In this document: positions 1 to 15,751 of the stretch, piece by piece
How the letters are laid out: each line of letters opens with the position of its first letter
Numbering within the stretch: position 1 is the first letter of the stretch
The notes under the pieces: model-generated
The model's database searches: none
What the model was told of the DNA's origin: nothing
What the model saw: the letters and a program-made list of their open reading frames with translations, nothing else
Translations under genes and position numbers: made by a program
Origin: Deinococcus sp. YIM 134068
GTDB taxonomy: Bacteria > Deinococcota > Deinococci > Deinococcales > Deinococcaceae
Direction: 5' to 3'
Assembly: GCF_036543075.1 (NCBI RefSeq)
Contig: NZ_JAZHPF010000005.1
Location: 137,639 to 201,638, forward strand
DNA length: 64,000 nt

Positions 1-592
1 GGCTGGGTGTGAGGGGGCCTCGAACCATCAGGATCGGCGTACTGCCCGGTACGCGCGACGAAAAACCGGTGATGAGCGTCACCCCGTTGAGGGGCGTGCC
101 TGTAGTGGAAAGCCGGTAGCGGACGCCCGGCGCTCTCCTCGTCTTGAGGGCGAAGAGGGGGCCACGATAGGGCTGGCGGAGTTGGCGGCCCCAGTCGTTG
201 TGTACACGCATCCATGATGTCAGCACCATATTCACTGCTGGGTTGGTGCCCACTACCGCCATATGCGCCTCTCGGTCGTAGGTCAACGTAAAACCCTCGT
301 GCCCCTCCAACAACTCGCGCAGTTCGATGAAGCCCGCTTCCTGTTGGATAAGTCTCCCCCCCTCAATGGATACATCCCGACCTCTCACCTTGCAGGGGAG
401 GCCCAATAGGTCGCAGGCGGGCAGCACAGGCACCATGACCCGTCCGTCCTTTCTGATATACGGCGCACCACTCCGCGCATCCACCCAATGCAGTGAGCCG
501 AAGCGCACCACGACTTGCGTTGAGGGTGCGGCCTCGGCGACGGAGGGGGCAGAGAGGCACACCGCGAGGAGCAGAACTCGTTTCGCTGGCAT
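1..592 (-). CDS. Secreted protein with stalk-like (copper amine oxidase N-type) domain, 3' part beyond window edge
   Basis: An open frame runs from an ATG at 592 to the left edge without a stop, giving 197 visible codons. The first 22 residues form a classic signal peptide: a basic start (MPAKR), a hydrophobic VLLLAVCL core and a likely cleavage after AEA. Residues about 40-75 contain G-R-V-M-V-P-V-L followed by a cysteine-flanked LLGLPC segment and a VSIEGG strand. This is the usual pattern of copper amine oxidase N-terminal ('stalk') domains found in exported surface or cell-wall proteins. The remainder is not recognised. It lies downstream of rpoD on the same strand but is separated by a terminator. 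No strong ribosome-binding site is visible, so the start is less certain than the frame. Confidence 0.6.
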   Translation of the reverse strand, partial: MPAKRVLLLAVCLSAPSVAEAAPSTQVVVRFGSLHWVDARSGAPYIRKDGRVMVPVLPACDLLGLPCKVRGRDVSIEGGRLIQQEAGFIELRELLEGHEGFTLTYDREAHMAVVGTNPAVNMVLTSWMRVHNDWGRQLRQPYRGPLFALKTRRAPGVRYRLSTTGTPLNGVTLITGFSSRVPGSTPILMVRGPLTPS

Positions 593-648
593 TCTGGCCG
601 AACTCTAACGTGGTCACCCACACCCCCACATCCTCCTTTCGGTACAGC

Positions 649-675
649 AAAAACCCCCACCATACAGGCGGGGGC
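649..675 (-). terminator. Rho-independent terminator after rpoD
   Basis: Read on the minus strand, a GGGGG/CCCCC stem closes a loop and is followed by five T residues (A-run at 649-653 on the plus strand). It lies 21 bp past the rpoD stop and before the next minus-strand gene. Confidence 0.7.
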
Positions 676-695
676 CATCCTTCTCTTCCCTCAGC

Positions 696-2291
<1,596 letters not shown>

Positions 2292-2360
2292 GCGTGCTCC
2301 TGTGGCGTGAGGACGAACTGCGTCGGGTACGTCGGCACGGGGCCGGGGCCGGAACGCGTC

Positions 2361-2366
2361 AGTCTA
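2361..2366 (-). promoter_or_regulatory. Candidate -10 element of rpoD
   Basis: On the minus strand the hexamer is TAGACT, preceded by TGC (extended -10 style), about 70 nt before the rpoD ATG. No convincing -35 is seen. Inferred only from sequence. Confidence 0.35.
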
Positions 2367-2510
2367 GCAAACGACCCCCCGGAATTCGGACCTGCATCAC
2401 GTTCCCGCGCGGGGGGACGGGGACGCTGAGGGAAGGGGAGGACTGGTGGGGCGGCGGGCGACCCCTCTGCTACGCAGCTCTACGAGTCCGCCCCTGCGGG
2501 GCACCTCCCC

Positions 2511-2700
2511 TTGAAACGCCTGATGTGAATTGCAGATTGGGCGGCAGGGGCGTTTTCGCTGTCCAGGAGAAGGGCGAGCGTGGCTCGCCACCCCTCTCCC
2601 CGGCCCTCTGCTTCGCAGCTCTCCGAGTCACCCGCAGGGGGAGAGGGAGAAAAAAGCACATCTGGCACGCTTAATTTCTAATTCACATCAAGCGTTTGAA
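2511..2700. repeat. MITE-like element, copy 1 (190 bp)
   Basis: Bounded by imperfect 20-bp terminal inverted repeats. The left end begins TTGAAACGCCTGATG, and the reverse complement of the right end begins TTCAAACGCTTGATG. The interior shares blocks with copies at 4291, 32905 and 63650: a GGCGAGCG...CTCGCC hairpin, CCCTCTGCTTCGCAGCTCT, and a purine-rich GGGAGAGGGAGAAAAA tract. No coding capacity. Confidence 0.7.
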
Positions 2701-2767
2701 GGGAGGCAGAACGGCAACAGGCTCCCCTTAAGGGGAGCTGTCAGCGAAGCTGACTGAGGGGTGGCCC

Positions 2768-3991
2768 TCAGCTCTCCCCCGCCCGCGTTGCCGCCAGCAC
2801 CTTGAATCCGCCCTCCCGCCGCAGTTCGCGCACCTCGCCCACAGCCCGGAGCGCCGTCTCGTAGGGCAACGGCTCGTTGGCGACGAGGTAGACGGTCCCG
2901 CCCGGATTCAGGCGGCGGCCAGCGACGGCGATGAATTCGCGCGCCACATCCAGCACGACCCCGCGCCCGACATGGAAGGGCGGGTTGGTGAGGATGGCGT
3001 CGAAGGTGCGCTCTCCCAATTCGGCGTCCACGTCGCTGTGAAAGATTTCCCCGCGCTGGCCGTTCGCCGCCAGGGTGGCCCCCGCACTGCGGACGCTCTG
3101 GAGGTCGCCGTCCACGAGCGTGACCTCCGCTCCGCGCGAGGCCGCCCACGCGCCGATCAGGCCCGTGCCGCAGCCGAGGTCGAGGACCTTTTTCCCGGCG
3201 AGGTTCAGCTCCTCCAACGTGCCGAGCAGAAGGGTCGTCGCCTTGTCGGGCCGCCCCGCGCTGAAGACCCCCGGCAGGCCGACGACGCGCACGCCGAAGG
3301 CCTCGTAGCCCTCGGGATCGGGGAGGGCGGGGGTGGGGCCGGGCCGCCGCACGATCCGGGCGACACGCATCCCGCCGTCGCGGGCAATCGTCTCCCCCGT
3401 GCCGAAGGCGTTGCCCGCCGCGCGCACGTAGCGGTCATAGCCCTTGTCGCGGTCCCCGGCGAGGTAGAGCGTGCCACCGGGCGGGGTGCAGGCGTGCGCC
3501 CAGGCGACCTGCGCCAACGCGTAGGCATTGCCCCGGTCGCCCGCGAGGACGAGGGCCACCGTCCGCGCCCGCTCGGGCCAGCGTTCCCGCAGGTCGTCGC
3601 CGGGAACCGCCGCGAGCGCGTCCAGTCCCGCCGCCGCAAGGACGGCCAGGGCCGGGGCCGACCCCTCCACCGCCCGCAGGGTCACGTCCGGCAGGGAGGC
3701 GAGGAGGCCACCCATCGCCGTGAGGTCGAGCACGTCACCGCGCACCCGGTCCTTACGCATCGTCGCGGCGAGGAGGGCCTGGGCCTCGTCCACCTCCGGG
3801 AAGCCGCGTACCCCCGGCTTGGTCAGGGCGTGCAACCCCTCCAGCCGCCCTGAGAGGAGAGCGGGCCGGGCATCGAAGTACGTGCCTGCCTCTGCCGCAC
3901 TCGTCTCCCCTGCCGCCGCCGAGCGGCTGCCCGCCGGGCGTGTCAGCCTGATCTTCTGTCGTCCGCTTCCCCGTCCTCTGCCCCCGGTCAC
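2768..3991 (-). CDS. Class I SAM-dependent methyltransferase, RsmC-like (rRNA guanine-N2 type)
   Basis: Predicted to transfer a methyl group from S-adenosylmethionine, probably to a guanine of ribosomal RNA. The C-terminal half is a clear Rossmann methyltransferase: KKVLDLGCGTGLIG (SAM-binding motif I), a VTLVDGD acidic loop, and the catalytic LTNPPFHVG (NPPF motif of N2-guanine methyltransferases). The N-terminal half has the degenerate duplicate typical of the RsmC/RlmG family. Start is uncertain: the frame is open to an ATG at 4117, but that upstream part looks like intergenic sequence. The GTG at 3991 (407 aa) is preferred, and even then the first ~35 residues are unlike a conserved domain. 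It stands alone between two repeat-rich gaps. Confidence 0.85.
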   Translation of the reverse strand: MTGGRGRGSGRQKIRLTRPAGSRSAAAGETSAAEAGTYFDARPALLSGRLEGLHALTKPGVRGFPEVDEAQALLAATMRKDRVRGDVLDLTAMGGLLASLPDVTLRAVEGSAPALAVLAAAGLDALAAVPGDDLRERWPERARTVALVLAGDRGNAYALAQVAWAHACTPPGGTLYLAGDRDKGYDRYVRAAGNAFGTGETIARDGGMRVARIVRRPGPTPALPDPEGYEAFGVRVVGLPGVFSAGRPDKATTLLLGTLEELNLAGKKVLDLGCGTGLIGAWAASRGAEVTLVDGDLQSVRSAGATLAANGQRGEIFHSDVDAELGERTFDAILTNPPFHVGRGVVLDVAREFIAVAGRRLNPGGTVYLVANEPLPYETALRAVGEVRELRREGGFKVLAATRAGES

Positions 3992-4290
3992 GCCCCACCG
4001 TCTATCACAGCCGGGGCGGGGTGCCCACTTGTCCAGCCCGATTCTCCTCAATGAAGGCGTCCTGACGAAATGCCCATGTGGGAAGGAAGCCGAGTGCGTA
4101 CCTTGAGGGCGTCCCAAAACACCAGCCGACCGGGTGAAGTCGGTTTTCCGCCCCGCTCACAAGGCGGGGCTTGTTCTTGAGAGGAGGAGGGCGAGAGGTT
4201 GCGCCGTTGTCTCCTGGTGGACGGCTCAGGCATTTGTCGGTCTGGTTTCTGGCCTCTGCTCCGCAGCTCCGGGAGTCCCGGCTTCCCCCA

Positions 4291-4479
4291 GGGAACGCCT
4301 GATATGCAAGAGAAAGCCAGCGTGCCAGAAGTGCTTCTTGCTCCCCCTCCCCTTGCGGGTGACTCGTAGAGCTGCGAAGCAGAGGGCTGGGGAGAGGGGT
4401 GACGAGCGGCGCTCGTCCTCTTGCTGGACGACGAGAACGCTCCTTGTTCCCAACCCGCAATTCCCATCAGGCGTTCAAG
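4291..4479. repeat. MITE-like element, copy 2 (189 bp)
   Basis: Same family as 2511-2700. The left end is GGGAACGCCTGATATGCAAG and the right end ATTCCCATCAGGCGTTCAAG, an imperfect inverted pair. The interior holds the shared GACGAGCGGCGCTCGTC hairpin and the block GTAGAGCTGCGAAGCAGAGGG. It fills most of the gene-free interval 3992-4536; the rest of that interval shows no gene. Confidence 0.7.
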
Positions 4480-4523
4480 TGGGAGGACCCCTCGACCCCC
4501 TGACCCCTCGACCCTTTGGCTGC

Positions 4524-4529
4524 TACCCT
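4524..4529 (+). promoter_or_regulatory. Leaderless-type -10 of rnhB
   Basis: TACCCT lies 7 nt before the ATG at 4537, with no ribosome-binding site between. This matches the TANNNT leaderless promoter pattern and supports the 4537 start over the TTG at 4516. Confidence 0.5.
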
Positions 4530-4536
4530 CCCTCCC

Positions 4537-5172
4537 ATGCCCGCCCCCGCCCCCAGCGTCACGCCCGACTGGGGCTTCGAGCGGCAGCACTGGCGGCGGG
4601 GCCTCTTCCGGGTCGCCGGGGTGGACGAGGCGGGGCGCGGCGCGTGGGCGGGGCCGGTGACGGTGGCGGCGGTGATCCTGCCGGGCACGGCGGAGGAATG
4701 GCCCTTCCGCGACAGCAAGCAGCTCCCGCCGGGCGAGCGGGTGAGGCTGGCTGCCGAGGTGCGGCGCGTGGCGCTGAGCTGGGCAGTCGAACACGCCTGG
4801 CCGGAGGAAATCGACCGCCTGAACATCCTCGGGGCCACGCACGCCGCCGCACATCGGGCGCTCGCGCGGCTGGACCCGGCCCCCCAGGCGCTCATCACGG
4901 ACTACCTGCGGCTGAACACGCCCCTCCCCCTGCTGTGGCCCGCCCGCGCCGACGCCCTGAGCTACACGGTGGCGGCGGCCAGCCTCCTCGCCAAGACGGA
5001 GCGTGACGCGCTGATGACGGAACTGGAGGGCCAGCATCCAGGCTACGGTTTCGCCGGGCACAAGGGGTACGGCGCTCCTGCCCACCGCGCGGCGCTGGAA
5101 CGGCTGGGCGTGACCCCCCTCCACCGCCGCTCCTTCGCGCCCATCGCCCGCTTGCTGAGCGGGGAGGCTTGA
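4537..5172 (+). CDS. rnhB: Ribonuclease HII
   Basis: Cleaves the RNA strand of RNA/DNA hybrids and removes misincorporated ribonucleotides from DNA. The 211-residue protein carries the family signature VAGVDEAGRGAWAGPV, with acidic residues D30 and E31, DSKQLPPGER (substrate-binding lysine), an acidic residue in ITDYLRL (D122), and the conserved YTVAAASLLAKTERD helix. Length is normal for RnhB. The 4537 ATG is chosen because a leaderless -10 lies 7 nt upstream; an in-frame TTG at 4516 would add seven residues. Confidence 0.95.
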   Translation: MPAPAPSVTPDWGFERQHWRRGLFRVAGVDEAGRGAWAGPVTVAAVILPGTAEEWPFRDSKQLPPGERVRLAAEVRRVALSWAVEHAWPEEIDRLNILGATHAAAHRALARLDPAPQALITDYLRLNTPLPLLWPARADALSYTVAAASLLAKTERDALMTELEGQHPGYGFAGHKGYGAPAHRAALERLGVTPLHRRSFAPIARLLSGEA

Positions 5173-5352
5173 GCGGGTCTTTATCCTCCGGGGCGTAGAC
5201 GGTGACTTGTCTCACATCCCGCAGAGTTGGGGCACGGCCCATCACACAGTGAACCTCATCAACGCGGAAGGGCCGCCCCGCGCCGGGCAGGGTGGCTTTC
5301 GCGGGCCGGTCCTCGAAGCCAGACCTGGACGCGACCGGAGAGGAGTTGCCCC

Positions 5353-5568
5353 ATGCAAAACCGCAACCTCGCCAACCTGCTCACCATCGCCGGACTCGCC
5401 TCGATTCTGGGGTCCATCACCATCTGGTTCACCCAGGGCGGACGCGCGACCACCGACGAGGAACGCTCGCACGGCGAACGCTTCGGCATCTTCGTCGGCC
5501 TGTGGGCACCGACCTTCTTCATCCTCGCCAACCGCTACAACGCGGCGGCCCTCAAGGACGAGGCGTAG
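5353..5568 (+). CDS. Small two-helix membrane protein of unknown function
   Basis: A 71-residue protein with two predicted membrane helices, LANLLTIAGLASILGSITIWF (about 6-26) and FGIFVGLWAPTFFILANRY (about 45-63), joined by a charged loop rich in Asp, Glu, Arg and His. The ATG at 5353 has an AGGAG site 7 nt upstream, which favours it over the in-frame ATG at 5227. The family is not recognised. Its 3' end overlaps the convergent acetyltransferase gene by 17 bp. Confidence 0.75.
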   Translation: MQNRNLANLLTIAGLASILGSITIWFTQGGRATTDEERSHGERFGIFVGLWAPTFFILANRYNAAALKDEA

Positions 5569-6370
5569 GCGGGCGCTCGAACCCGAGCTGCACCTCCGTG
5601 GGCCGGAAGCCGACCCGCTCGTAGAGCCTCTGCGCGTGATACTCGGGGTCGGCGACGATGACGAGGGTGCGGGCGGAGAGGTTCTCCCGCGCCCACTCTC
5701 CCGCGTGGTGAACGAGGTTTCCAGCCAGCCCCCGGCCTCTCGCGTCGGGGTGCGTCTCCACGTTCTGATAGCGCGTGACGCCCCCGCCCGCGTTATACAC
5801 GCCGAGGCCGGAGAGCATCTTCTTCCCCTCGAAGGCCCCGAAGTACGCCCCGTGCCCGGCCTCCCCGGCGGCGCGCAGGGCGGCGAGTTTGCGCCCGGTA
5901 AAAGCCCGGTAGCTCGTCTCCTCGTGCCTCTCCGGGTCGGCGGCGTTCACGGCGAGACGCAGGGCGAGGGTCTCTTTCCAGTCTGCCTCTGAAGCCAGGG
6001 GGCGGAGAGTGATTTCGGGCGGAAGGGGCCGAATCGGCGTGGTCCGCTCGGTGGTCAGGACGGTGTTGCGAAAGGGTTGAAGGCCAGCCGCCTCGAACTC
6101 GCTCCCGGCCTCCAACCGTCCATCTCGCGCGTCCACCCCGAGAGCGAGGTGGGCGGCCTGCGGATGCGCCTCACGAAACTGGGCGAGCCACGTCTCCAGG
6201 CTGCCCGGTTCCGGCGGCTCATGCAGCAGCAGGAAGTTGCCCCACCAGAAGGTCGGGTTGCCCGGCGTGCGGACGACCGTGTAACCCTCCCGCTCATCCG
6301 TCTGCGACCCCTCCAGCCGCAGGAGGGCGAGGTCGGTCTGGTAGCCGAGGGAACGGGGCGTGCGGGGCAT
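5552..6370 (-). CDS. GNAT family N-acetyltransferase
   Basis: Predicted acetyl-CoA-dependent transferase; substrate unknown. The 272-residue protein has an N-terminal domain of about 100 residues and a C-terminal GNAT domain. That domain contains the acetyl-CoA loop motif HPDARGRGLAGNLVHH (about 205-220, matching Q/RxxGxG/A) and the terminal ADPEYHAQRLYERVGF segment. The start is supported by a leaderless -10 (TAGAGT) 6 nt upstream. It converges on the small membrane protein gene. Confidence 0.88.
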   Translation of the reverse strand: MPRTPRSLGYQTDLALLRLEGSQTDEREGYTVVRTPGNPTFWWGNFLLLHEPPEPGSLETWLAQFREAHPQAAHLALGVDARDGRLEAGSEFEAAGLQPFRNTVLTTERTTPIRPLPPEITLRPLASEADWKETLALRLAVNAADPERHEETSYRAFTGRKLAALRAAGEAGHGAYFGAFEGKKMLSGLGVYNAGGGVTRYQNVETHPDARGRGLAGNLVHHAGEWARENLSARTLVIVADPEYHAQRLYERVGFRPTEVQLGFERPPTPRP

Positions 6371-6376
6371 GATTGA

Positions 6377-6382
6377 ACTCTA
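6377..6382 (-). promoter_or_regulatory. Leaderless-type -10 of the GNAT gene
   Basis: Minus-strand TAGAGT, 6 nt from the ATG at 6370. Confidence 0.5.
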
Positions 6383-6400
6383 GCCGCTCACCCGGTCCCC

Positions 6401-6655
6401 TCACGACTCCATCCCAGACTCAGAGGCGGCGAGTTCGAGAGACCGCGTATGGCGGGCGTGATGCTCCCGCACTTCGTCGGCGCTCAAGCTCAGACCACGG
6501 GGTGGAGGCTTCCACTCGTAGAGAAACCGTGACCCTATGGCCCGAACGTGACACGGGATCAGGCGCGTGGGAAGGTCAAACGTCGGGTTGTCCAGCATTC
6601 CACCCCGTTCGTAGACCAGCTTCGTGTACCCGTTCAGGTGAAACAGGACGCGCAC
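6401..6655 (-). CDS. Small hypothetical protein (84 aa), divergent from lepA
   Basis: An 84-residue reading frame from GTG at 6655 (GGGAG 3 nt upstream) to TGA at 6401. The sequence looks protein-like rather than a shadow frame: VRVLFHLNGYTKLVYERGG, then LPTRLIPCHVRAIGSRFLYEW and a charged C-terminal helix. It may be part of a longer frame that runs to 6907, but that extension would lie antisense over lepA and has low-complexity Ser/Arg composition, so the short form is preferred. No family recognised. Confidence 0.5.
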   Translation of the reverse strand: MRVLFHLNGYTKLVYERGGMLDNPTFDLPTRLIPCHVRAIGSRFLYEWKPPPRGLSLSADEVREHHARHTRSLELAASESGMES

Positions 6656-6727
6656 AGGCTCCCGCACGCCTTCCAAACCTTTCCCCCTCTCCGGGTGGCG
6701 TCCTATTTGCCCCCCGTGACCCACCGC

Positions 6728-6733
6728 TACACT
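6728..6733 (+). promoter_or_regulatory. Leaderless-type -10 of lepA
   Basis: TACACT lies 7 nt upstream of the GTG at 6741. Confidence 0.5.
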
Positions 6734-6740
6734 GCATGCT

Positions 6741-8528
<1,788 letters not shown>

Positions 8529-8530
8529 GG

Positions 8531-8562
8531 GCGGCCAGCGGCCAGCGGCCAGCTTCCAGCAG
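8531..8562. repeat. GGCCAGC-type short-unit array (single arm)
   Basis: Tandem GCGGCCA units followed by CTTCCAGC, immediately after the lepA stop. It is the same unit family as the hairpin inside pabB (30454-30547), but here only one arm is present. Confidence 0.6.
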
Positions 8563-8586
8563 CCTGCGAACACCACAACAGGCGGT

Positions 8587-8612
8587 CCCAGCATGTGCTG
8601 GGGCTGTTTTTT
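8587..8612 (+). terminator. Rho-independent terminator after lepA
   Basis: The perfect stem CCCAGCATGTGCTGGG (8587-8602) is followed after GCTG by six T residues. Confidence 0.8.
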
Positions 8613-8910
8613 GTCGCCTTCCACCGAAGAGCCGGGATGTTCTGTAATTGGTACTGGAATAAGAAGACTCTGTTCAGAGCTGTGTTTTTAACTCCTCCCC
8701 TTGAGGGGGGAGGCTGGGACTCGTAGAGCTGCGAAGCAGAGGGGGTGAACAGGCCGGGCGTAGAGAGGCCAGTGGGGAGAGCCTCTTCCTCCCATCGCAC
8801 GGGCGTTAAGCCTCCATGAGTCCGGCCCGGCCCCTCCTGTCCCGCCGAATGCCTAGCGTGTGGACGAACGGCCCACGCGGCCCCCTCCTCCCACGAAAGG
8901 ACGCGCCCCC
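8613..8910. other. Gene-free interval after lepA terminator
   Basis: No gene seen. 8690-8760 holds the shared intergenic block CTCCCCTTGAGGGGGGAGG followed by GACTCGTAGAGCTGCGAAG, parts of which also occur around the MITE-like elements elsewhere in the window. Confidence 0.5.
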
Positions 8911-9873
8911 ATGACCCACTCTCCCTCCCCCGCCCTCGCCGCCATCCGTCCCCCCGCTCCCCCCGTCTCGACCTTCGGGGGCACCCAGGTGCTACGCCCG
9001 GACGTGGTGCGCGTGCGCCTGCCGATGGTCAACGTCTACCTGCTCGGCCATCCGGGGGAACCGTGGGTCCTCGTGGACGCGGGGATGCCGGGCATGGCGG
9101 GACTGATCCGCGCGGCGGCGGAGCGGCACCACCGGGGGCGGGCACCGGAGGCCATCGTCCTCACCCACGGGCACCTCGACCACATCGGGGCGCTGCGCGA
9201 GCTGCTGCGGGAATGGCGGGTGCCCGTCTACGCACACTCGCTGGAGCTGCCCCACCTCACGGGCGAGCGGCCCTATCCCTTCCCCGACCCGACGGTGGGC
9301 GGCGTGATGAGCACCCTGTCCCCGGCCTTCCTGCCCGGCCCCTTCGACTTCCGGCCCCATGTCCACGCCCTGCCGGAAGGCGGCGAACTGGCCTTCTTGC
9401 CCGGTTGGCAGGTGCTTCACACACCGGGGCACACGGCGGGGCACGTCTCGCTCTGGCGGGACTCGGACCGGACGCTGATCGTGGGCGACGCCTTCGTGAC
9501 CACGCGGCAGGAGACGGTGACGGGGGCGCTCACCTTGCGCCCGACTATCGTTCACGGGCCGCCCGCGTACTACACGCCCAACTGGGACGCGGCGCGCGAC
9601 TCGGTGCGCTCGCTCGCCAACCTCGACCCCGACCTCGCCGCGACCGGGCACGGGCACCCCATGTTCTGCCCGGAAATGGCGATTGAGCTGCACCGCCTCG
9701 CCCGCAACTTCGACGAGGCGGCGCGGCCCGTGCGCGGCTGGTATCTCGACCATCCGGTGCCGATGGGTGAACCGGGAGGGACGACGAGCGCCCCCGACTC
9801 ACGCGGCAGGCTCGTGCTGTACGCCCTCGCGGGGGCGGGGCTGGTGCTCCTGCTGCGCGGGCGGCGGCGCTGA
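8911..9873 (+). CDS. MBL-fold metallo-hydrolase with C-terminal membrane anchor
   Basis: Zinc-dependent hydrolase of the metallo-beta-lactamase fold; substrate not predictable. The 320-residue protein has the metal-binding motif THGHLDHIG, the second histidine set in HTPGHTAGH, the bridging aspartate in IVGDAF, and GHGHP near the C-terminal part of the fold. The last ~20 residues (LVLYALAGAGLVLLL followed by RGRRR) form a single membrane helix with a positive tail, suggesting tail anchoring. The 8911 ATG has AAAGGA 9 nt upstream and is preferred to the GTG at 8860. Confidence 0.9.
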   Translation: MTHSPSPALAAIRPPAPPVSTFGGTQVLRPDVVRVRLPMVNVYLLGHPGEPWVLVDAGMPGMAGLIRAAAERHHRGRAPEAIVLTHGHLDHIGALRELLREWRVPVYAHSLELPHLTGERPYPFPDPTVGGVMSTLSPAFLPGPFDFRPHVHALPEGGELAFLPGWQVLHTPGHTAGHVSLWRDSDRTLIVGDAFVTTRQETVTGALTLRPTIVHGPPAYYTPNWDAARDSVRSLANLDPDLAATGHGHPMFCPEMAIELHRLARNFDEAARPVRGWYLDHPVPMGEPGGTTSAPDSRGRLVLYALAGAGLVLLLRGRRR

Positions 9874-10058
9874 GGCGGGACGCGAAAGTCGAGCGTCAGC
9901 GCAGGCCCCACCCCTCGTGGGGACCCAACGCCCGCGCTCAGGGTGACAGGCCTGGTAAGCCTCGCCCTGAGACGACGGGGACAAAGATGAGGGAGGAGCC
10001 GCAGGCATTCCGGCCCCGGCTCCCCCTCTCCTGCTCCTGCCCCTGCCCTGCCCTGCGC

Positions 10059-11138
<1,080 letters not shown>

Positions 11139-11194
11139 CTTGTCTCCTTAAGAACGGCCCCCCACTGACGGGTGTGACCGACTTCACGCGAGGT

Positions 11195-11200
11195 AGTGTA
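11195..11200 (-). promoter_or_regulatory. Candidate -10 for ftsZ
   Basis: Minus-strand TACACT, 57 nt before the ftsZ ATG in the ftsA-ftsZ gap. No -35 recognised. Confidence 0.3.
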
Positions 11201-11271
11201 CCCCACCCCCGCCGTGACTCCCCCCCACGGCAGAGCTGGCCGGACGGCGTGGACCGTCTCCCTGTCTCCCC

Positions 11272-13367
<2,096 letters not shown>

Positions 13368-13425
13368 GGCCCCTATCCTGCCACCGCCGGGATCAGGGGG
13401 ATGAGGCGAGGGGGACGGGGCAACC

Positions 13426-14303
<878 letters not shown>

Positions 14304-14307
<4 letters not shown>

Positions 14308-15701
14308 GCCCTCACCCCCGCCAGCTCGCGCGACAGTTTCCACACGTCCCCGGCCCCCATCGTCACGATGATGTCGCCGCCCGTGGCCGTCTCACGCAAG
14401 CGGCGCACGACCTCCGCCCGGTCGGGGAGGTAGCGGACGCCCGCGTGACCGCGCTCCGTCATCCGGTCGCTGATGAGCGTGGCGTGGATGCCGGGGATGG
14501 GAGGTTCCGAGGCCGCCGCGATGTCGAGGAGCAGCACCTCGTCCGCGTCCATCAGCGCGTCGGCGAGGCGGGGCCACGACTGCTGGGTGCGGAGGTAGCG
14601 GTGGGGCTGGAAGACCACCCGCACCCGTCGCCCGGTCTGCCGCGCCGCCTGCACCGCCGCCGCCACCTTCGTCGCGTTGTGCGCGTAGTCGTCCACCACG
14701 AGCGCCCCGTTGAGCTGCCCGACCCGCTGCCAGCGCCGCCCCGGCCCCCGGAACTCCGCCAGTGCCGCCGCCGCCTGCCCGAAGTCGCCCCCGTACAGGT
14801 GCGTGACCGCCAGCGCCGCGAGCGCGTTGAGGACGTTGTGGGTGCCGGGCAGGGCGACGCGAGCCTCTCCCAATCTCTGACCTTGATACTCGACGGTGAA
14901 GGTCGTCCCCTCCGCGTCCGGGCGCAGATTCACGGCGCGGTAGTCGGCCCCGTCCGCCCGCCCATAAGTCAGCCGCTCGCGTGCCCCGGCGCACAGCTCC
15001 CCCAGTCCCGGCCAGTCGGCGCACAGCAGGACCCGCCCTGCCTGCCCCACGAAGCGCGCGAAGGCGGCGTGCTGCTCCTCCACCGTCTCCCAGTAGGTCG
15101 CCTGATTGCCGCCCACGTGGTCGTCCTCGGCGTTCGTGAAGACGGCGGTCTCGCACACCAGCGCCGCGAAGCCCCGGTCGGACTCGTCCACCTCGGCGAC
15201 GAAGGGACCCGCCCCCACCCGCGCGTTGCTCCCGAACTCGGGCACGATGCCGCCCACGAAGGCCGCCGGGTCGAGTCCCGCGCCCGCCATCGCCACGGCG
15301 ATCATGCTCGTCGTCGTGGTCTTGCCGTGGGTGCCGACCACGCCCACCGAGGGACCGGCGCGTAACAACTCGTCCAGCAGAGCCATCCGGGGCCGCACCT
15401 CCACCCCCGCCGCCCGCGCCGCGACGAGTTCGGGGTGGCTCTTGGGCACCGCCTCCGACGCGATCAGCACGTCCACGCCCGCCACGTGGGCCGGGTCATG
15501 CCCCACCGACACGGGGATGCCCTCGCGCTCCAGCTCGGCGGTGAGTTCGGAGGGGGCCGCGTCGCACCCGCTGACCCGCACCCCGCGCGCCGCGAGGAGC
15601 CGGGCGAAGGCGCTGACGCCGATGCCGCCGATGCCCATCAGGTGGTAGTGGGGCGGGAGGAGGGTTGGGCCGCCGGGTTGGTCAGGGGGGGAGTCAGTCA
15701 T
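14304..15701 (-). CDS. murC: UDP-N-acetylmuramate--L-alanine ligase MurC
   Basis: ATP-dependent addition of L-Ala to UDP-MurNAc. The 465-residue protein opens with a substrate-binding Rossmann motif YHLMGIGGIGVSAFA, has the ATP P-loop VVGTHGKTTTTSM, the Mur-ligase acid region FVAEVDESDRGF and TNAEDDHVG, and the C-terminal domain with VVDDYAHNATKV and VVFQPHRYLRTQ. Full length. Located 50 bp after murG on the same strand. Confidence 0.97.
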
Positions 15702-15751
15702 GGTTGAAGGGTTGGGCGCGCGTCACGACAGGAAGTACTAAACCACTCAAA

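Larger units (their letters stand above)
2292..2767. other. Gene-free interval with MITE-like element
   Basis: No credible gene. It holds the rpoD leader, a G-rich tract, a short motif shared with other intergenic regions (CTACGCAGCTCTACGAGTC, around 2470-2490) and the first full MITE-like copy. Just after the element, 2720-2760 carries a small hairpin (CTCCCCTTAAGGGGAG). Confidence 0.6.
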
